Shown here: in pieces, positions 24,327-33,700 of the stretch
How the letters are laid out: each line of letters begins with the position of its first letter
Numbering within the stretch: position 1 is the stretch's first letter
NCBI GenBank assembly: GCA_050249835.1
Contig: JBFWPT010000001.1
Coordinates: 62,001-126,000, forward strand
DNA from: Miltoncostaea sp050249835
Lineage (GTDB): Bacteria; Actinomycetota; Thermoleophilia; Miltoncostaeales; Miltoncostaeaceae
Direction of reading: 5' to 3'
DNA: 64,000 bases
Translations under genes and position numbers: made by a program
The notes under the pieces: model-generated
What the model saw: only the letters and a program-made list of their open reading frames with translations
What the model was told of the DNA's origin: nothing
Databases searched by the model: none

Positions 24327-25310
24327 ATGGCCCCGCGCGCCACGCCCGTCCGCCCGCTCATCGACGACCGCCTGGCCGCGATGCTCGGCCTCATCGACCA
24401 GGCCGACACCGTCGAGCTGAAGCTGACCGTCCCGGAGACGAACCAGCGCTCCGCCGTCCGCGCGCTCGGCATGGACCCCCTCGAGGCCCAGATCCGGCAG
24501 GTGTTCTTCTTCGACACCCCGGACCTCGCGCTCGACAAGGCCGGCCTCGTGGTGCGGGCCCGTCGCGTGCAGGGGCGCGGCGACGACACGGTGGTGAAGC
24601 TCCGCCCCGTCGTGCCGGACGAGCTGCCCAAGGGCGTCCGCGACCACCCGTCCTTCGGCGTGGAGGTCGACGCGATGCCGGGCGGGTTCGTCTGCTCCGG
24701 CTCGATGAAGGCGGCGCTCGGCTCGGGCGACGGCGTGAAGGCCGTCGTCGCCGGCGAGCGGCCGCTGCGCAAGCTCCTCACGAAGGAGCAGCGCGCGCTC
24801 TTCGCGGACCACGCGCCCGAGGGGGTCACCCTCGACGACCTCGTGATCCTCGGGCCGATCCCGGTCTTCAAGCTCAAGCTCGCCCCGAAGGACCTGGGCC
24901 GCAAGCTGGTGGTGGAGCTGTGGCTCTACCCGGACGGCTCGCGCATCGTGGAGCTCAGCACCAAGTGCCTCCCCCCCGAGGCGATCATGGTGGCGCTCCA
25001 GGCCAAGCAGTACCTCACGGCGAAGGGCGTCGACCTGTCCGGCCACCAGCAGACCAAGACCCGGACCGCGCTGAACTTCTTCACCAAGGAGATCCGGGCG
25101 GCGATCGCGGCGGGCGAGAAGGCCGCGCGGGCGGGCGAGGCGGCCGCGGAGAAGGCCGCACCGGCCCCGCGGAAGCCCGCGGCGCCGCGGAAGGCGGCGA
25201 CCCCGAGGAAGACCGCCGCGCGGAAGACCGCGGCCCCGAGGAAGACGGCGACGGCGGCCCGGAAGACTACGGCCCGAGCTCGCCCAGCGGCACCACCAGC
25301 CGATCGGTGA
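24327..25310 (+). CDS. CYTH domain protein with histone-H1-like basic tail
   Basis: The protein has 327 residues. Residues 25-250 form a CYTH-type triphosphate-tunnel domain: VELKLTVPE (Glu30, Lys32), VFFFDTPDLALDKAGLVVRARR, DTVVKLRP, and late strands KLVVELWLYPDGSRIVELSTK. The last 65 residues are Ala/Lys/Pro/Arg with repeated PRK-AA-RKTA units, like histone H1 or the C-terminal tails of actinobacterial nucleoid proteins. Such tails bind nucleic acid or polyphosphate. Substrate (ATP, thiamine triphosphate, polyphosphate) is unknown. Its last 44 bp overlap the convergent LLM gene. Confidence 0.8.
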   Translation: MAPRATPVRPLIDDRLAAMLGLIDQADTVELKLTVPETNQRSAVRALGMDPLEAQIRQVFFFDTPDLALDKAGLVVRARRVQGRGDDTVVKLRPVVPDELPKGVRDHPSFGVEVDAMPGGFVCSGSMKAALGSGDGVKAVVAGERPLRKLLTKEQRALFADHAPEGVTLDDLVILGPIPVFKLKLAPKDLGRKLVVELWLYPDGSRIVELSTKCLPPEAIMVALQAKQYLTAKGVDLSGHQQTKTRTALNFFTKEIRAAIAAGEKAARAGEAAAEKAAPAPRKPAAPRKAATPRKTAARKTAAPRKTATAARKTTARARPAAPPADR

Positions 25311-26151
25311 CCCGGCGGGCCCACCCTTCGGGGTCGTCCGTGAACGGCATCACGTACACCTGGGAGACGCCGAGCGCGGCGTAGCCCTCCATCTGCCGCA
25401 GGAAGCCGTCGGGATCGGCGTGCGGGTCGAGGTCGGAGATGATCGTGCGCCGCACCTCGGCCGGCTCGCGCCCCACGGCGGCGCAGTGCCCGTCGAGCAC
25501 CCTCAGCTTGTGGGCCACCTCGTCCAGGCCGCCGTCGCCCAGCGCCATCAGGTTGCACGCGTCGGCGTGCCGGGCGACGAGGCGCAGCAGCCGCTTCTCG
25601 CCGCCGCCGGCGATCATGAGCGGCGGCGCCGGGCTGCTGACCGGCTGCGGCAGGCAGAGCGTCTCCGCGAGCGTGTAGTACCGCCCCTCGTACGGGCCGT
25701 CGTCGTCGCTCCACATCTGGCGGACGATCTCGACCGTCTCCTCCAGGCGCCCGAGCCGCTCGCCGACGGGCGGGTACCGGACGCCCATCCCCTGGTGCTC
25801 GCGCTCGTACCAGGCCGCCCCGAGCCCGAGCTGCGCCCGCCCGCCGGAGAGCACGTCGAGGGTGGTGACCGTCTTGGCGAGCAGGCCCGGGTGGCGGTAG
25901 GTGACGCCGGTCACCAGCAGGCCGAGCCGGATGCGGGTGGTGCGCGCGGCCACGAACCCCAGCGACGTGTACCCCTCCATCATCGGGTTGAGGGCGCCGC
26001 CCATCGACGACAGCTGGAACCAGTGGTCCATGAACGTGAACGTGGTCGCCCCGCCCTCCTCGGCCGCGCGGGCGGTCGCGGAGATGTGGCCGGGCAGCGC
26101 CTCCGGCCCCCCGGGCAGGGTGAAGTTGGGGAAGTGGATGCAGAGCTCCAA
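25267..26151 (-). CDS. LLM-class flavin/F420-dependent oxidoreductase
   Basis: The protein has 294 residues. The start is the TTG at 26151: GGAGG lies 6 nt upstream and the family N-terminus MELCIHFPNFTLPGG begins here. The open frame further upstream runs through the tRNA-Arg gene and is not coding. Typical TIM-barrel landmarks are MDHWFQLSSMG, GLLVTGVTYRHPGLLAKTVTTLDVLSGGR, LGLGAAWYEREHQGMGVRYPP and PLMIAGGGEKRLLRLVARHADACN. The close fit to actinobacterial luciferase-like proteins suggests F420 as cofactor. It converges with the CYTH gene (44-bp overlap). Confidence 0.88.
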   Translation of the reverse strand: MELCIHFPNFTLPGGPEALPGHISATARAAEEGGATTFTFMDHWFQLSSMGGALNPMMEGYTSLGFVAARTTRIRLGLLVTGVTYRHPGLLAKTVTTLDVLSGGRAQLGLGAAWYEREHQGMGVRYPPVGERLGRLEETVEIVRQMWSDDDGPYEGRYYTLAETLCLPQPVSSPAPPLMIAGGGEKRLLRLVARHADACNLMALGDGGLDEVAHKLRVLDGHCAAVGREPAEVRRTIISDLDPHADPDGFLRQMEGYAALGVSQVYVMPFTDDPEGWARRVTDRLVVPLGELGP

Positions 26152-26250
26152 CGCGTCCTCCGGTCGCGGGCGTCCGTCCCATGATGGCCCGGCCCGGCCC
26201 GCCGCGCCCGCGTTCGGAGGCTCGCGCCGACCCTGGTAACCTCCCGGGTC

Positions 26251-26325
26251 GCGCGCCAGTAGCTCAGTCGGATAGAGCGTCGGTCTACGAAACCGAAGGT
26301 CACAGGTTCGAATCCTGTCTGGCGC
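26251..26325 (+). tRNA. tRNA-Arg (anticodon ACG)
   Basis: It is a 75-nt tRNA: acceptor GCGCCAG/CTGGCGC, discriminator A, D arm GCTC-AGTCGGATA-GAGC, anticodon loop CTACGAA (ACG, read as inosine), and T arm ACAGG-TTCGAAT-CCTGT. CCA is not encoded. Confidence 0.96.
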
Positions 26326-26351
26326 ATCACCGCGGCCCGCCCGGGCGGGCC

Positions 26352-26897
26352 TCAGAGCACGACCCTCCCGAGGACGTTCTCGATCGGGACGAACGGTGCC
26401 GGCCCTCCGTCCACGCGGCGCCACTGGTGCGAGTCACACGACTCCGGGCGGTTGTCCCCGAGCACGACCAGGCGACCCTCGGGGACCGGCGGGAACCGCA
26501 GGACGTAGTTCGGGGGGATCGCCCCATCGACCTCGAGCGGGTCGCCGTTCCGGAGCGTCTCCGCCTCCGCGGTGACCTCGACCCGGTCACCCGCGACGCC
26601 CACGACGCGGGAGACGTGGGGACGTGGCGGGTCGGTGTCGACGCCGCATGTGCGACCGGCCGCCACCGTCGGTGCGAAGAGGACGATGTCGCCCACCTCG
26701 GGGGCCACGCCGTCGGCATACGCGCCCGTGTCCACGGTGACGACCTCGCCCGCCTGGATCGTCGGCTCCATCGCCGAGGTCGCGATCTCGATCTGGCGGA
26801 GCGCAGCCCCGTCCGCGGACGATGATCCTCCCGAGCAGCTCGTCATCACCACGGCGGCGAGCACGAGCGCGGCGAGCCCAGCCAGGCGCGAGAGCAT
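26352..26897 (-). CDS. Signal-peptidase-I-like lipoprotein lacking the catalytic Ser/Lys
   Basis: The 181-residue protein begins with a lipoprotein signal ending VVMTSC (Cys21) instead of the usual membrane anchor. The rest follows the S26 signal peptidase I fold: box B as ATSAMEPTI, box D as VSRVVGVAGDRVEV, box E as GDNRPESCDSHQW. In active enzymes the residue before Met in box B is the nucleophile Ser, and the residue before Arg in box D is the general base Lys. Here they are Ala42 and Ser96. The reading was checked on codons GCG and TCC. It is therefore probably not a protease, but a decoy, scaffold or peptide-binding protein. It stands alone next to tRNA-Arg. Confidence 0.8.
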   Translation of the reverse strand: MLSRLAGLAALVLAAVVMTSCSGGSSSADGAALRQIEIATSAMEPTIQAGEVVTVDTGAYADGVAPEVGDIVLFAPTVAAGRTCGVDTDPPRPHVSRVVGVAGDRVEVTAEAETLRNGDPLEVDGAIPPNYVLRFPPVPEGRLVVLGDNRPESCDSHQWRRVDGGPAPFVPIENVLGRVVL

Positions 26898-27032
26898 CGT
26901 GGTCCTTTCCGGGCGCCGGACGGTGTGGCGCCGTCCCAGCCTATGCCCGGCGGCGCGACGGCCGGTAGATCCCCATGGGGACGCCGGGGTACGCTCGCCG
27001 CGCCCATACGAGGCCGAGATCGAGGAGGCTCC

Positions 27033-27427
27033 GTGCCCGAGCCGCTGACCATTCCCGGCAAGTACATGAGCCTGACGACGTACCGCCGGGACGGGACCCC
27101 GGTGCCCACGGCGGTCTGGTTCGCCGAGGAGGGCGGGCGCCTGTTCGTCCTCACGCCCGCCCAGTCGTACAAGGCGAAGCGCTGCGGCGGAACCCCGCGG
27201 CGACGGTCGCGCCGTCCACGGCCCGCGGGAAGCCGACGGGCCCTGCGCTCCCCGCGCGCGTCGAGTTCCTCGCGCCCGATCAGTACGCGCACGTGGACCG
27301 GTTGCTCGCGGAGAAGTACCGCATCCGGCGGAAGCTGATCATGCCGGTCTACCGGTTCGTGAAGAAGCTCCGCGGTACGCCGATCGACGAGCACGGGGCC
27401 GCCTACCTGGCGATCAGCGCGGCCTGA
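27033..27427 (+). pseudogene. PPOX-class F420-dependent oxidoreductase, frameshifted
   Basis: GTG 27033 with GAGGAGG upstream begins a protein like the short PPOX/FDOR oxidoreductases (IPGKYMSLTTYRRDGTPVPTA, VWFAEEGGRLFVLTPAQSYK). Frame 3 stops making sense at about 27180, and the family sequence continues one frame over as LRRNPAATVAPSTARGKPTG to the stop at 27427 (EHGAAYLAISAA). A one-base deletion in AAGCGCTGCGG at 27177-27187 would explain it. All other parts are intact, so the damage is recent or a sequencing error. Confidence 0.75.
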
Positions 27428-27479
27428 GCGGAACCGGCCGGGGACGGTCGGAGCACCCCCCGGGGCTAGCGTTAGGGGC

Positions 27480-28853
27480 ATGACCCGGATCCTGCGCAGC
27501 GCCCTGCTCGCCGCCGTCCTGCTGACGGCCGGCCTCGCCACCTCCGCCCACGCGGCCACCTGGACGCCCGTGGCCGGGGTCGTGCCGGCCGAGGTGACGT
27601 CCGCCGCCGCCGACGGGCCCCGCACGCTGGCGGCGTCCACGTCCCGGTCCGGGCAGCACGTCGTGATCACGACCATCGCCGGCGGGCGGGTGACGCGGTC
27701 GCAGACGATCCGCGGTCTCGGGACCGTGCGCCACCTGCAGGTGGCCGCCCTCCCCGGTGGCCGGGCGCTGGCCGTCTGGCAGGGGCGGAACGCGGTGCTG
27801 TCCTCCCTGCGGCCGTCGCCGGGCGCGCGCTTCGGGCCCGCCCAGGTCGTGTCGGTGTTCCCCGGCGTCACGACCGGCGCGGCGCGGCTGCCCGACCTGG
27901 CCGTGACGACGACCGGCGAGCCCGTCGTCGCCTGGTGGGGCGGGCCGAGCGGCGGGAGGATCGGCATCCAGGCGTCGTCCATGGCGCCCGACGGCACCTG
28001 GGGCGCGCCCGTGGACATCACCGCGGGGACGTACGCCAACTGGCCCCCGGGCTTCGGGTTCCCGGATCCGCACTTCGACATCGCCGCCGACCCCGCGGGT
28101 GGGGTGGTCGCGGCCTGGCGGGGCGACGACGTCATCCTCCTGGGCGTGCTCATGATGGGCGCCGTGCGCTCACCGAGCGGTGAGTGGGGGCCGGTCGCCA
28201 CGCTCGGACTCCGGGGTGGATACGACGCCGGGGTCCGCCTGGACCTGCCCGCCGTCGCCGCGCCCGCGCCGGGTGTCCTGGTGGCGGCCTGGATCGACCT
28301 GAGCCTCCGGCGCCGTCCGTCGGCCGGGTGCGTGACCTCGGCCACGCTGCGCGGCAGCATGGTCACCCCGGCCGACGTCGTATGCCCCTCGAGCGGCCCG
28401 CCCGGCGAGGTCCGGGTGGCGCCGGCCCCCGGCGGTGTCGTGCTGGCCACCCGTGTCGAGCCGATGCCGAGCGGGGGGAGCGCGGCCGGGCAGAGCCTCG
28501 GCGTCCAGGATGTCGCGGCCCTGCGCTCCCCGGGCACCTGGACCGGTGTTCGCCGGGCCGTGGCGCGCGAGAGCCTGACCACCGGCCTCGCGCCCACGAC
28601 CCGGGGCCGCACGGCGATGCTCACCGTCCTCTACTCCCGCGCCGGGTTGGACGGCGTGCGCGTCGCGCTCATCGAGCCGGACGGGACGGTGAGCAGCCGG
28701 ATCGGCGGCCCGGCACGTCCTGCGATACCGCGCTCCGCGCGCGTCCGCCTGCTGCCCCTCGGGCCCGGCGCCCGGGTCGCCCTGCTCGTCGTGCCGCGAA
28801 CGTTCACCGGGCGCAGCGGGGCGCGCGCGAGCATCCTCACCATCGGCCCGTAG
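27480..28853 (+). CDS. Secreted protein, unknown function (propeller-like)
   Basis: The 457-residue protein has a clear Sec signal peptide (MTRILRSALLAAVLLTAGLA...AHA). The mature part has repeated short strands with motifs like LAVTTTGEPVVAWWGG, FDIAADPAGGVVAAWRG and VAAPAPGVLVAAWIDLS. This spacing resembles sialidase/BNR-like or generic beta-propeller repeats of about 60 residues, but I do not recognise a family. There is one Cys pair in the central part. Its stop lies 8 nt before a hairpin, ahead of the antiporter gene. Confidence 0.65.
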   Translation: MTRILRSALLAAVLLTAGLATSAHAATWTPVAGVVPAEVTSAAADGPRTLAASTSRSGQHVVITTIAGGRVTRSQTIRGLGTVRHLQVAALPGGRALAVWQGRNAVLSSLRPSPGARFGPAQVVSVFPGVTTGAARLPDLAVTTTGEPVVAWWGGPSGGRIGIQASSMAPDGTWGAPVDITAGTYANWPPGFGFPDPHFDIAADPAGGVVAAWRGDDVILLGVLMMGAVRSPSGEWGPVATLGLRGGYDAGVRLDLPAVAAPAPGVLVAAWIDLSLRRRPSAGCVTSATLRGSMVTPADVVCPSSGPPGEVRVAPAPGGVVLATRVEPMPSGGSAAGQSLGVQDVAALRSPGTWTGVRRAVARESLTTGLAPTTRGRTAMLTVLYSRAGLDGVRVALIEPDGTVSSRIGGPARPAIPRSARVRLLPLGPGARVALLVVPRTFTGRSGARASILTIGP

Positions 28854-28861
28854 GGGGCCGC

Positions 28862-28892
28862 GGGGCCGTCCCCAAGATGGGGTCACGGCCCC
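28862..28892 (+). terminator. Hairpin between secreted-protein gene and antiporter
   Basis: GGGGCCGT (28862-28869) pairs with ACGGCCCC (28885-28892), with an inner CCCC/GGGG extension and a 5-nt loop. It follows the stop of the secreted-protein gene by 8 nt and ends directly at ATG 28893. It is most likely a terminator; if so, translation of the antiporter starts further downstream. Confidence 0.5.
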
Positions 28893-30110
28893 ATGGACCG
28901 GGGCGCCCCGGCCGGTGAGTCTCCGGGTGGGTTGGACCTCGAGCTCATCGTCCTCGGGGCTGCGCTGCTGCTGGCCGGCCTCTTCGCCCGCACCGGGCGG
29001 CGACTCGGGCTGCCCACGATCCCGTTCTTCATCCTCGCGGGCATCGTGTTCGGGCCGCACACGCCGGGGGTGGTGCTCCTCGAGGAGCCCGAGGCGATCG
29101 AGACGCTCGCGATCATCGGCCTCGTGCTGCTGCTGTTCCACCTCGGGATCGAGTTCTCGGTCAACGAACTGGTGGAGGGCGGGCGGCGGCTGCTGTGGGC
29201 CGGCGGGTCCTACATCGCCCTCAACTTCGGGGCGGGCATCGCGCTGGGCCTGCTCTTCGACTGGGGCACCGGGGAGATCTTCATCATCGCCGGGATGATC
29301 GGGACGTCGTCCACCGCGATCGTCACCAAGCTGATGATCGACCTGAAGCGGATCGGCAACGAGGAGACCGGGATGATCCTCGGGATCATCGTCGTCGAGG
29401 ACGTCTTCCTCGCGTTCTACCTCGCGCTGCTGCAGCCGATCCTCACCGACCAGCAGGGGGTCGGCCAGATCGCGCTCTCGGCGGGCACGGCGTTCGCCTT
29501 CCTGCTCGGCCTGTTCATCCTGGCCCGGTGGGGCGCCCGGCTCGTGAGGCCGCTGCTGTCGGCGGGCGACTCCGAGCTGTCGGTGATCCTCGTCGTGGGC
29601 TTCGGGATCTTCGTGGCCGGCTTCGCCGAGATCGCGGGGGCGTCCGACGCGATCGGCGCGCTGCTCGCCGGGATGGTGGTGGCCGGGGCGGGGCTCGGCT
29701 CGCAGGTCGGCCGCCTCATCATCCCGCTGCGCGACGTCTTCGCCGCCATCTTCTTCTTCTGGTTCGGCACCACGATCGCGCCGGGCGACATGGGGGAGAT
29801 CGCGCTGCCGGTGACCCTCGCGGTCGTCGTCACCCTGACCTTCAACATCATCGCGGGCATCGTCGCGGCGCGGATCTACGGCTACGGGCGCGCCGCCGCG
29901 ACGAACACGGCGTTCATGCTCGTGAGCCGGGGGGAGTTCGAGCTCATCCTGGCGTCGCTGGCGGTGGCGGCCGGGCTCGACTCGCGTGTCGCCCCCTTCG
30001 CGGCCCTCTACGTGCTGGTGCTGTCGATCCTGTCGCCCCTGCTCTCGGCCCGGTCGTACCGGCTCGCCCGCCTGCTGCCCCGCGGGCTCTTCCCGCGCCC
30101 CTCGACGTAG
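28893..30110 (+). CDS. CPA2-type cation:proton antiporter
   Basis: The 405-residue membrane protein has about 12 helices, with CPA2/KefB signatures: LPTIPFFILAGIVFGPHTPG, LLLFHLGIEFS, GTSSTAIVTKLMIDLKRIGNEETG, and the ion-site region FAEIAGASDAIGALLAGMVVAG. It would exchange Na+ or K+ for protons. The ATG at 28893 abuts a hairpin and has no Shine-Dalgarno; TTG 28932 (MDLELIVLGAALLLAGLFAR) matches typical starts better, though its ribosome site is weak too. Downstream lies a small unknown gene. Confidence 0.88.
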   Translation: MDRGAPAGESPGGLDLELIVLGAALLLAGLFARTGRRLGLPTIPFFILAGIVFGPHTPGVVLLEEPEAIETLAIIGLVLLLFHLGIEFSVNELVEGGRRLLWAGGSYIALNFGAGIALGLLFDWGTGEIFIIAGMIGTSSTAIVTKLMIDLKRIGNEETGMILGIIVVEDVFLAFYLALLQPILTDQQGVGQIALSAGTAFAFLLGLFILARWGARLVRPLLSAGDSELSVILVVGFGIFVAGFAEIAGASDAIGALLAGMVVAGAGLGSQVGRLIIPLRDVFAAIFFFWFGTTIAPGDMGEIALPVTLAVVVTLTFNIIAGIVAARIYGYGRAAATNTAFMLVSRGEFELILASLAVAAGLDSRVAPFAALYVLVLSILSPLLSARSYRLARLLPRGLFPRPST

Positions 30111-30199
30111 GCGGGGCGGTCGCCGCGGGACACCGCACCCCGCATCCGGTCCCCCGTGGCTGGTACTCGTTCCGGGACCGGCGGCGAGACGGGAGGACC

Positions 30200-30766
30200 A
30201 TGGCGGAGATCGAGGCGGACTACCTGGGAGGGGATCCCTCCGGCGTCGAGGCGCAGGGCACCAGCGGGCGGCTGGCCGCGGAGGCCGGGTCGCTCGCCTA
30301 CACGGGGCACCGCGTGGACGGGGCGATCACCCGGACGCCGGTGACCCTGACGCTCCCCAAGGAGGAGATCCGCGCGCTCAGCGTGGACACCCCGGCCAAC
30401 CTGTCGCGGGTCCTCTCGCGCGCCGTGGTCGGCGAGCTGGTGGGCGGGGCCATCGGGGCGACGATCGGCGCGGTCACCGGCCGGCGCGACCGGGTCCTGC
30501 TTGTCGCGGTCGCCCGCGGGGGCCACGAGTTCCTCCTGAGCTTCGGCGTCACGGGCCAGGACGGCATCTGGCTGCTCGACGCGATCCAGGCCGGCCGGCT
30601 GCGGCGCGGCGAGGACCCCCTGCCGCGGGTGGAGAGCCTGGCCGCCCCGGCGCTGCCGGCGGCGGCCGACCGCCAGACGGAGGTCCTGGAGGAGATCCGC
30701 GACCTGCTCGCCCGCCAGGTCGAGTTGCTCGACCGGCTGACGGAGCGCCTGCCGCCGGCCCCCTGA
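30200..30766 (+). CDS. Hypothetical protein with glycine-zipper-like segment and C-terminal coiled coil
   Basis: The 188-residue protein starts at ATG 30200, preceded by GGGAGGA. Residues 55-80 include LVGGAIGATIGAVTG, a glycine-zipper-like stretch that may insert into membrane. Flanking beta strands (HRVDGAITRTPVTLTLPKEE, VLLVAVARGGHEFLLSFG) suggest a PH-like or bSH-like fold. The C-terminus (QTEVLEEIRDLLARQVELLDRL) is a short coiled coil. I do not recognise the family. Its stop lies in the loop of a strong hairpin, facing the convergent nrdA. Confidence 0.55.
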   Translation: MAEIEADYLGGDPSGVEAQGTSGRLAAEAGSLAYTGHRVDGAITRTPVTLTLPKEEIRALSVDTPANLSRVLSRAVVGELVGGAIGATIGAVTGRRDRVLLVAVARGGHEFLLSFGVTGQDGIWLLDAIQAGRLRRGEDPLPRVESLAAPALPAAADRQTEVLEEIRDLLARQVELLDRLTERLPPAP

Positions 30767-30777
30767 GGGGCCGGCGG
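30752..30777. terminator. Bidirectional hairpin between convergent genes, stop codon in loop
   Basis: CCGCCGGCCCC (30752-30762) pairs exactly with 30767-30777 around CTGA, whose TGA is the stop codon of the plus-strand gene. nrdA ends at 30788 on the other strand. The 11-bp stem probably terminates transcription from both sides. Confidence 0.6.
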
Positions 30778-30787
30778 GCCGGGCGTC

Positions 30788-33700
30788 CTACTGGCAGGCC
30801 TCGCAGTCGGGGCCGGCGTCGACCGGGCAGCTCGGGGCCGGCGCCTCCTCGCGGCGGGCGACCGACGACTTGTCGATCGACGACGCGCCGAGCGTGCGCA
30901 GGTAGTACGTCGTCTTGAGCCCCGCGCGCCAGGCGCGGCGGTACATGTGGCTCATCGCCCGCATGTCCGGGCTCCCCAGGAACAGGTTCAGCGACTGGGA
31001 CTGGTCGATCCACTTGGCGCGCCGGGCGGCGGCGTCGATGAGCCACCCGGGCTCGATGTCGAACGCCGTCGGGTAGCGGTCGCGGATCGCCGCCGGGATG
31101 CCCTCCACCTCGCGCAGGTCGCCGTCGAAGTACTTGATCTGGTCGGCCACCTGCGGCCCCCAGGCCCCGGCCTCCTTCAGGTCCCGCACCAGGAACGGGT
31201 TGAGGACGGTGAAGTCCCCGGACAGGTTCGACTTGGCGAAGAGGTTCTTGTAGAGCGGCTCGATGCAGGGGGAGGTCCCCATGATGTTCGCGATCGTCGC
31301 CGTCGGGGCGATCGCCAGGACGTTCGAGTTGCGCATCCCCTGGGCGGCGACCTTCGCCCGCAGCGGCGTCCAGTCCAGGCGGCCGCCACGGGGCACCTCC
31401 ATCGGCTGCCCGCGCTCGGCCTCCAGCAGGTCGAGCGTGTCCTGGGGCAGGATGCCCCGGTCCCACTTGGACCCCTCGTACGACGGGTAGCGGCCGCGCT
31501 CGGCGGCGAGGTCGCTCGACGCCTCGTAGGCGTGGAAGGCGATCGCCTCCATCATCTCGTCGCTGAACTCGACGGCCTCGGGCGACGCGAAGGCGATGCC
31601 CTTGCGGTAGAGGGCGTACTGCAGGCCCATCACGCCGAGGCCGACGGGGCGGTGGCGGGCGTTCGACCGGGCCGCCGCCTCGGTGGGGTAGAAGTTGACG
31701 TCGATCACGTCGTCCAGGGCCCGGACGGCGACGCGCACCGTCTCGCGCAGGCGGGCGTGGTCGATCTCCCCGTGCTCGTCCAGGTGCCGGTCGATGACGA
31801 TGGAGCCGAGGTTGCAGACGGCCGTCTCGTCGGCGCTCGTGTTGAGCGTGATCTCGGTGCAGAGGTTGGACGAGTGCACCACCCCGGCGTGGTCCTGGGG
31901 GGAGCGGACGTTGCACGGGTCCTTGAACGTGATCCACGGGTGCCCGGTCTCGAACAGCATCCGGAGCATCGCCTTCCACAGCTCGAGCGCGGGGATCGTC
32001 TCGCCGTGGATCGCGCCCGCCGCGGCCTGCCGCTCGTACTCCTCGTACCGCGCGCGGAACGCCGCGCCGTAGGTCTCGTGGAGGTCCGGGACCTCGGAGG
32101 AGCGGAACAGGGTCCAGTCGCCGCGCGCCTCCACCCGCTCCATGAAGAGGTCCGGCACCCAGACCGCGGTGTTCATGTCGTGGGTGCGGCGGCGCTCGTC
32201 GCCGGTGCCGCGCCGCAGCTCCAGGAAGTCGCGGATGTCGTTGTGCCACGCCTCCAGGTAGGCGCATCCGGAGCCGGCCCGCTTGCCGCCCTGGTTCACC
32301 GCGACGAGCTGGTCGTTGTGCAGCTTGAGGAAGGGCACGAGGCCCTGGCTCTCGCCGTTGGTGCCGCGGATGTGGGAGCCGGTGCCGCGCACCCGGGTCC
32401 ACGAGCCCCCGAGGCCGCCCGCCCACTTGGAGCACATGGCGTTCTCGGCGATGCCCCGCTGCATGATCGACTCGAGCGAGTCGTCCACCACGTAGAGGTA
32501 GCAGGACGACAGCTGCGAGTGCGGCGTCCCCGCGTTGAACAGCGTCGGCGTGGACGAGCAGAAGCGGCGGTCCTTGTAGGCGGAGTAGAGGTCGATGACC
32601 CGTCCCTCGCGGTCGTCCTGCTCGTTCAGGCAGACGCCCATCGCGACGCGCATCCAGAACACCTGGGGCGCCTCGATCCGCACCGTCGCCCCGCCGGTCT
32701 TGTCCGTGACGAGGTAGCGGTCGTAGAGGGTCTGGATCCCGAGGAAGTCGAAGTCGAGGTCCGCGGTCGGGTCGAGGGCGTCCGCCAGCCGGCCGAGGTC
32801 GAACCCGAGCAGGGCCGGGTCGATGCGGCCGACGCGCGCCCCGCGCTCCAGCGCGGCCCGCAGGCCCCGGCGGTGCGCGTCGCGCAGCCCGCCGATGCCG
32901 TCGCGGCGGATGTCCCAGCCGAGCGTCTCCTCGTAGACGTGGGTCAGGAGCACGCGGCCGGCGAAGCGCGAGAACTCGGCGTCGCGCTCCACCAGCGCCT
33001 TCGCGTTGAGGATCACGACGCGGCCGATCTCCCGCCGGGCGATGCCCGGGTGCAGCGACCGGCGCAGCTCGGCCTCGATGCGGTCCGGGTCGAGCACGAG
33101 GTCCAGGCCGATGGAGGCGAAGCGGATGCGCTCGCGCAGGTCCTCGCCGTCCCAGACGCCCGCGGACCCGTCGTCCTCGGTCACGGCCAGGTCCGCCACC
33201 GGCGCCGGGGCGGCGGACCGCTCGCGGGCCCGCAGCATCGCGCGCTCGGCGCGGTAGAGGATGTACCGCTCGGCCACGCGCATGTGGCCGCCCATCACCA
33301 GCTCCTCCTGCACGATGTCCTGCACCGTCTCGATCGGGACGTAGGCCGAGCCGAGGGCGGAGGCCCGCTCGGAGACGCGGCGGGCGATCGCCGCGGCCGG
33401 GGCCGGGTCGGCGCCGTGCGACAGGAACGCCTTGCGGACCGCCGTCTCGATCTTGGCCTCGCGCCAGGCGACGACGTGGCCGGAGCGGCGGATGACCCGC
33501 GGCCCGCCGGCCGTCTCGGGCGCCTGGGAGGGGAGGGCCCGGCGCATGACGAGCGCCTTCGCCACCTCGAAGCGGCCGTCCCGGATGAGCGCGGCCTCCA
33601 CGAGGGCCGACAGGTCGTGCAGGGTCACCTCGCCGCCGCGCGCGTCCTCGTCGAGGCGGGCGACCACGTCGGCCACCGCGGCGCGCACCACGGCGGGACC

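Noticed and set aside
25267..26424. Longer minus frame of the LLM oxidoreductase running to 26424
   Set aside because: The upstream part crosses the tRNA-Arg gene. A TTG with GGAGG at 26151 fits the family start.
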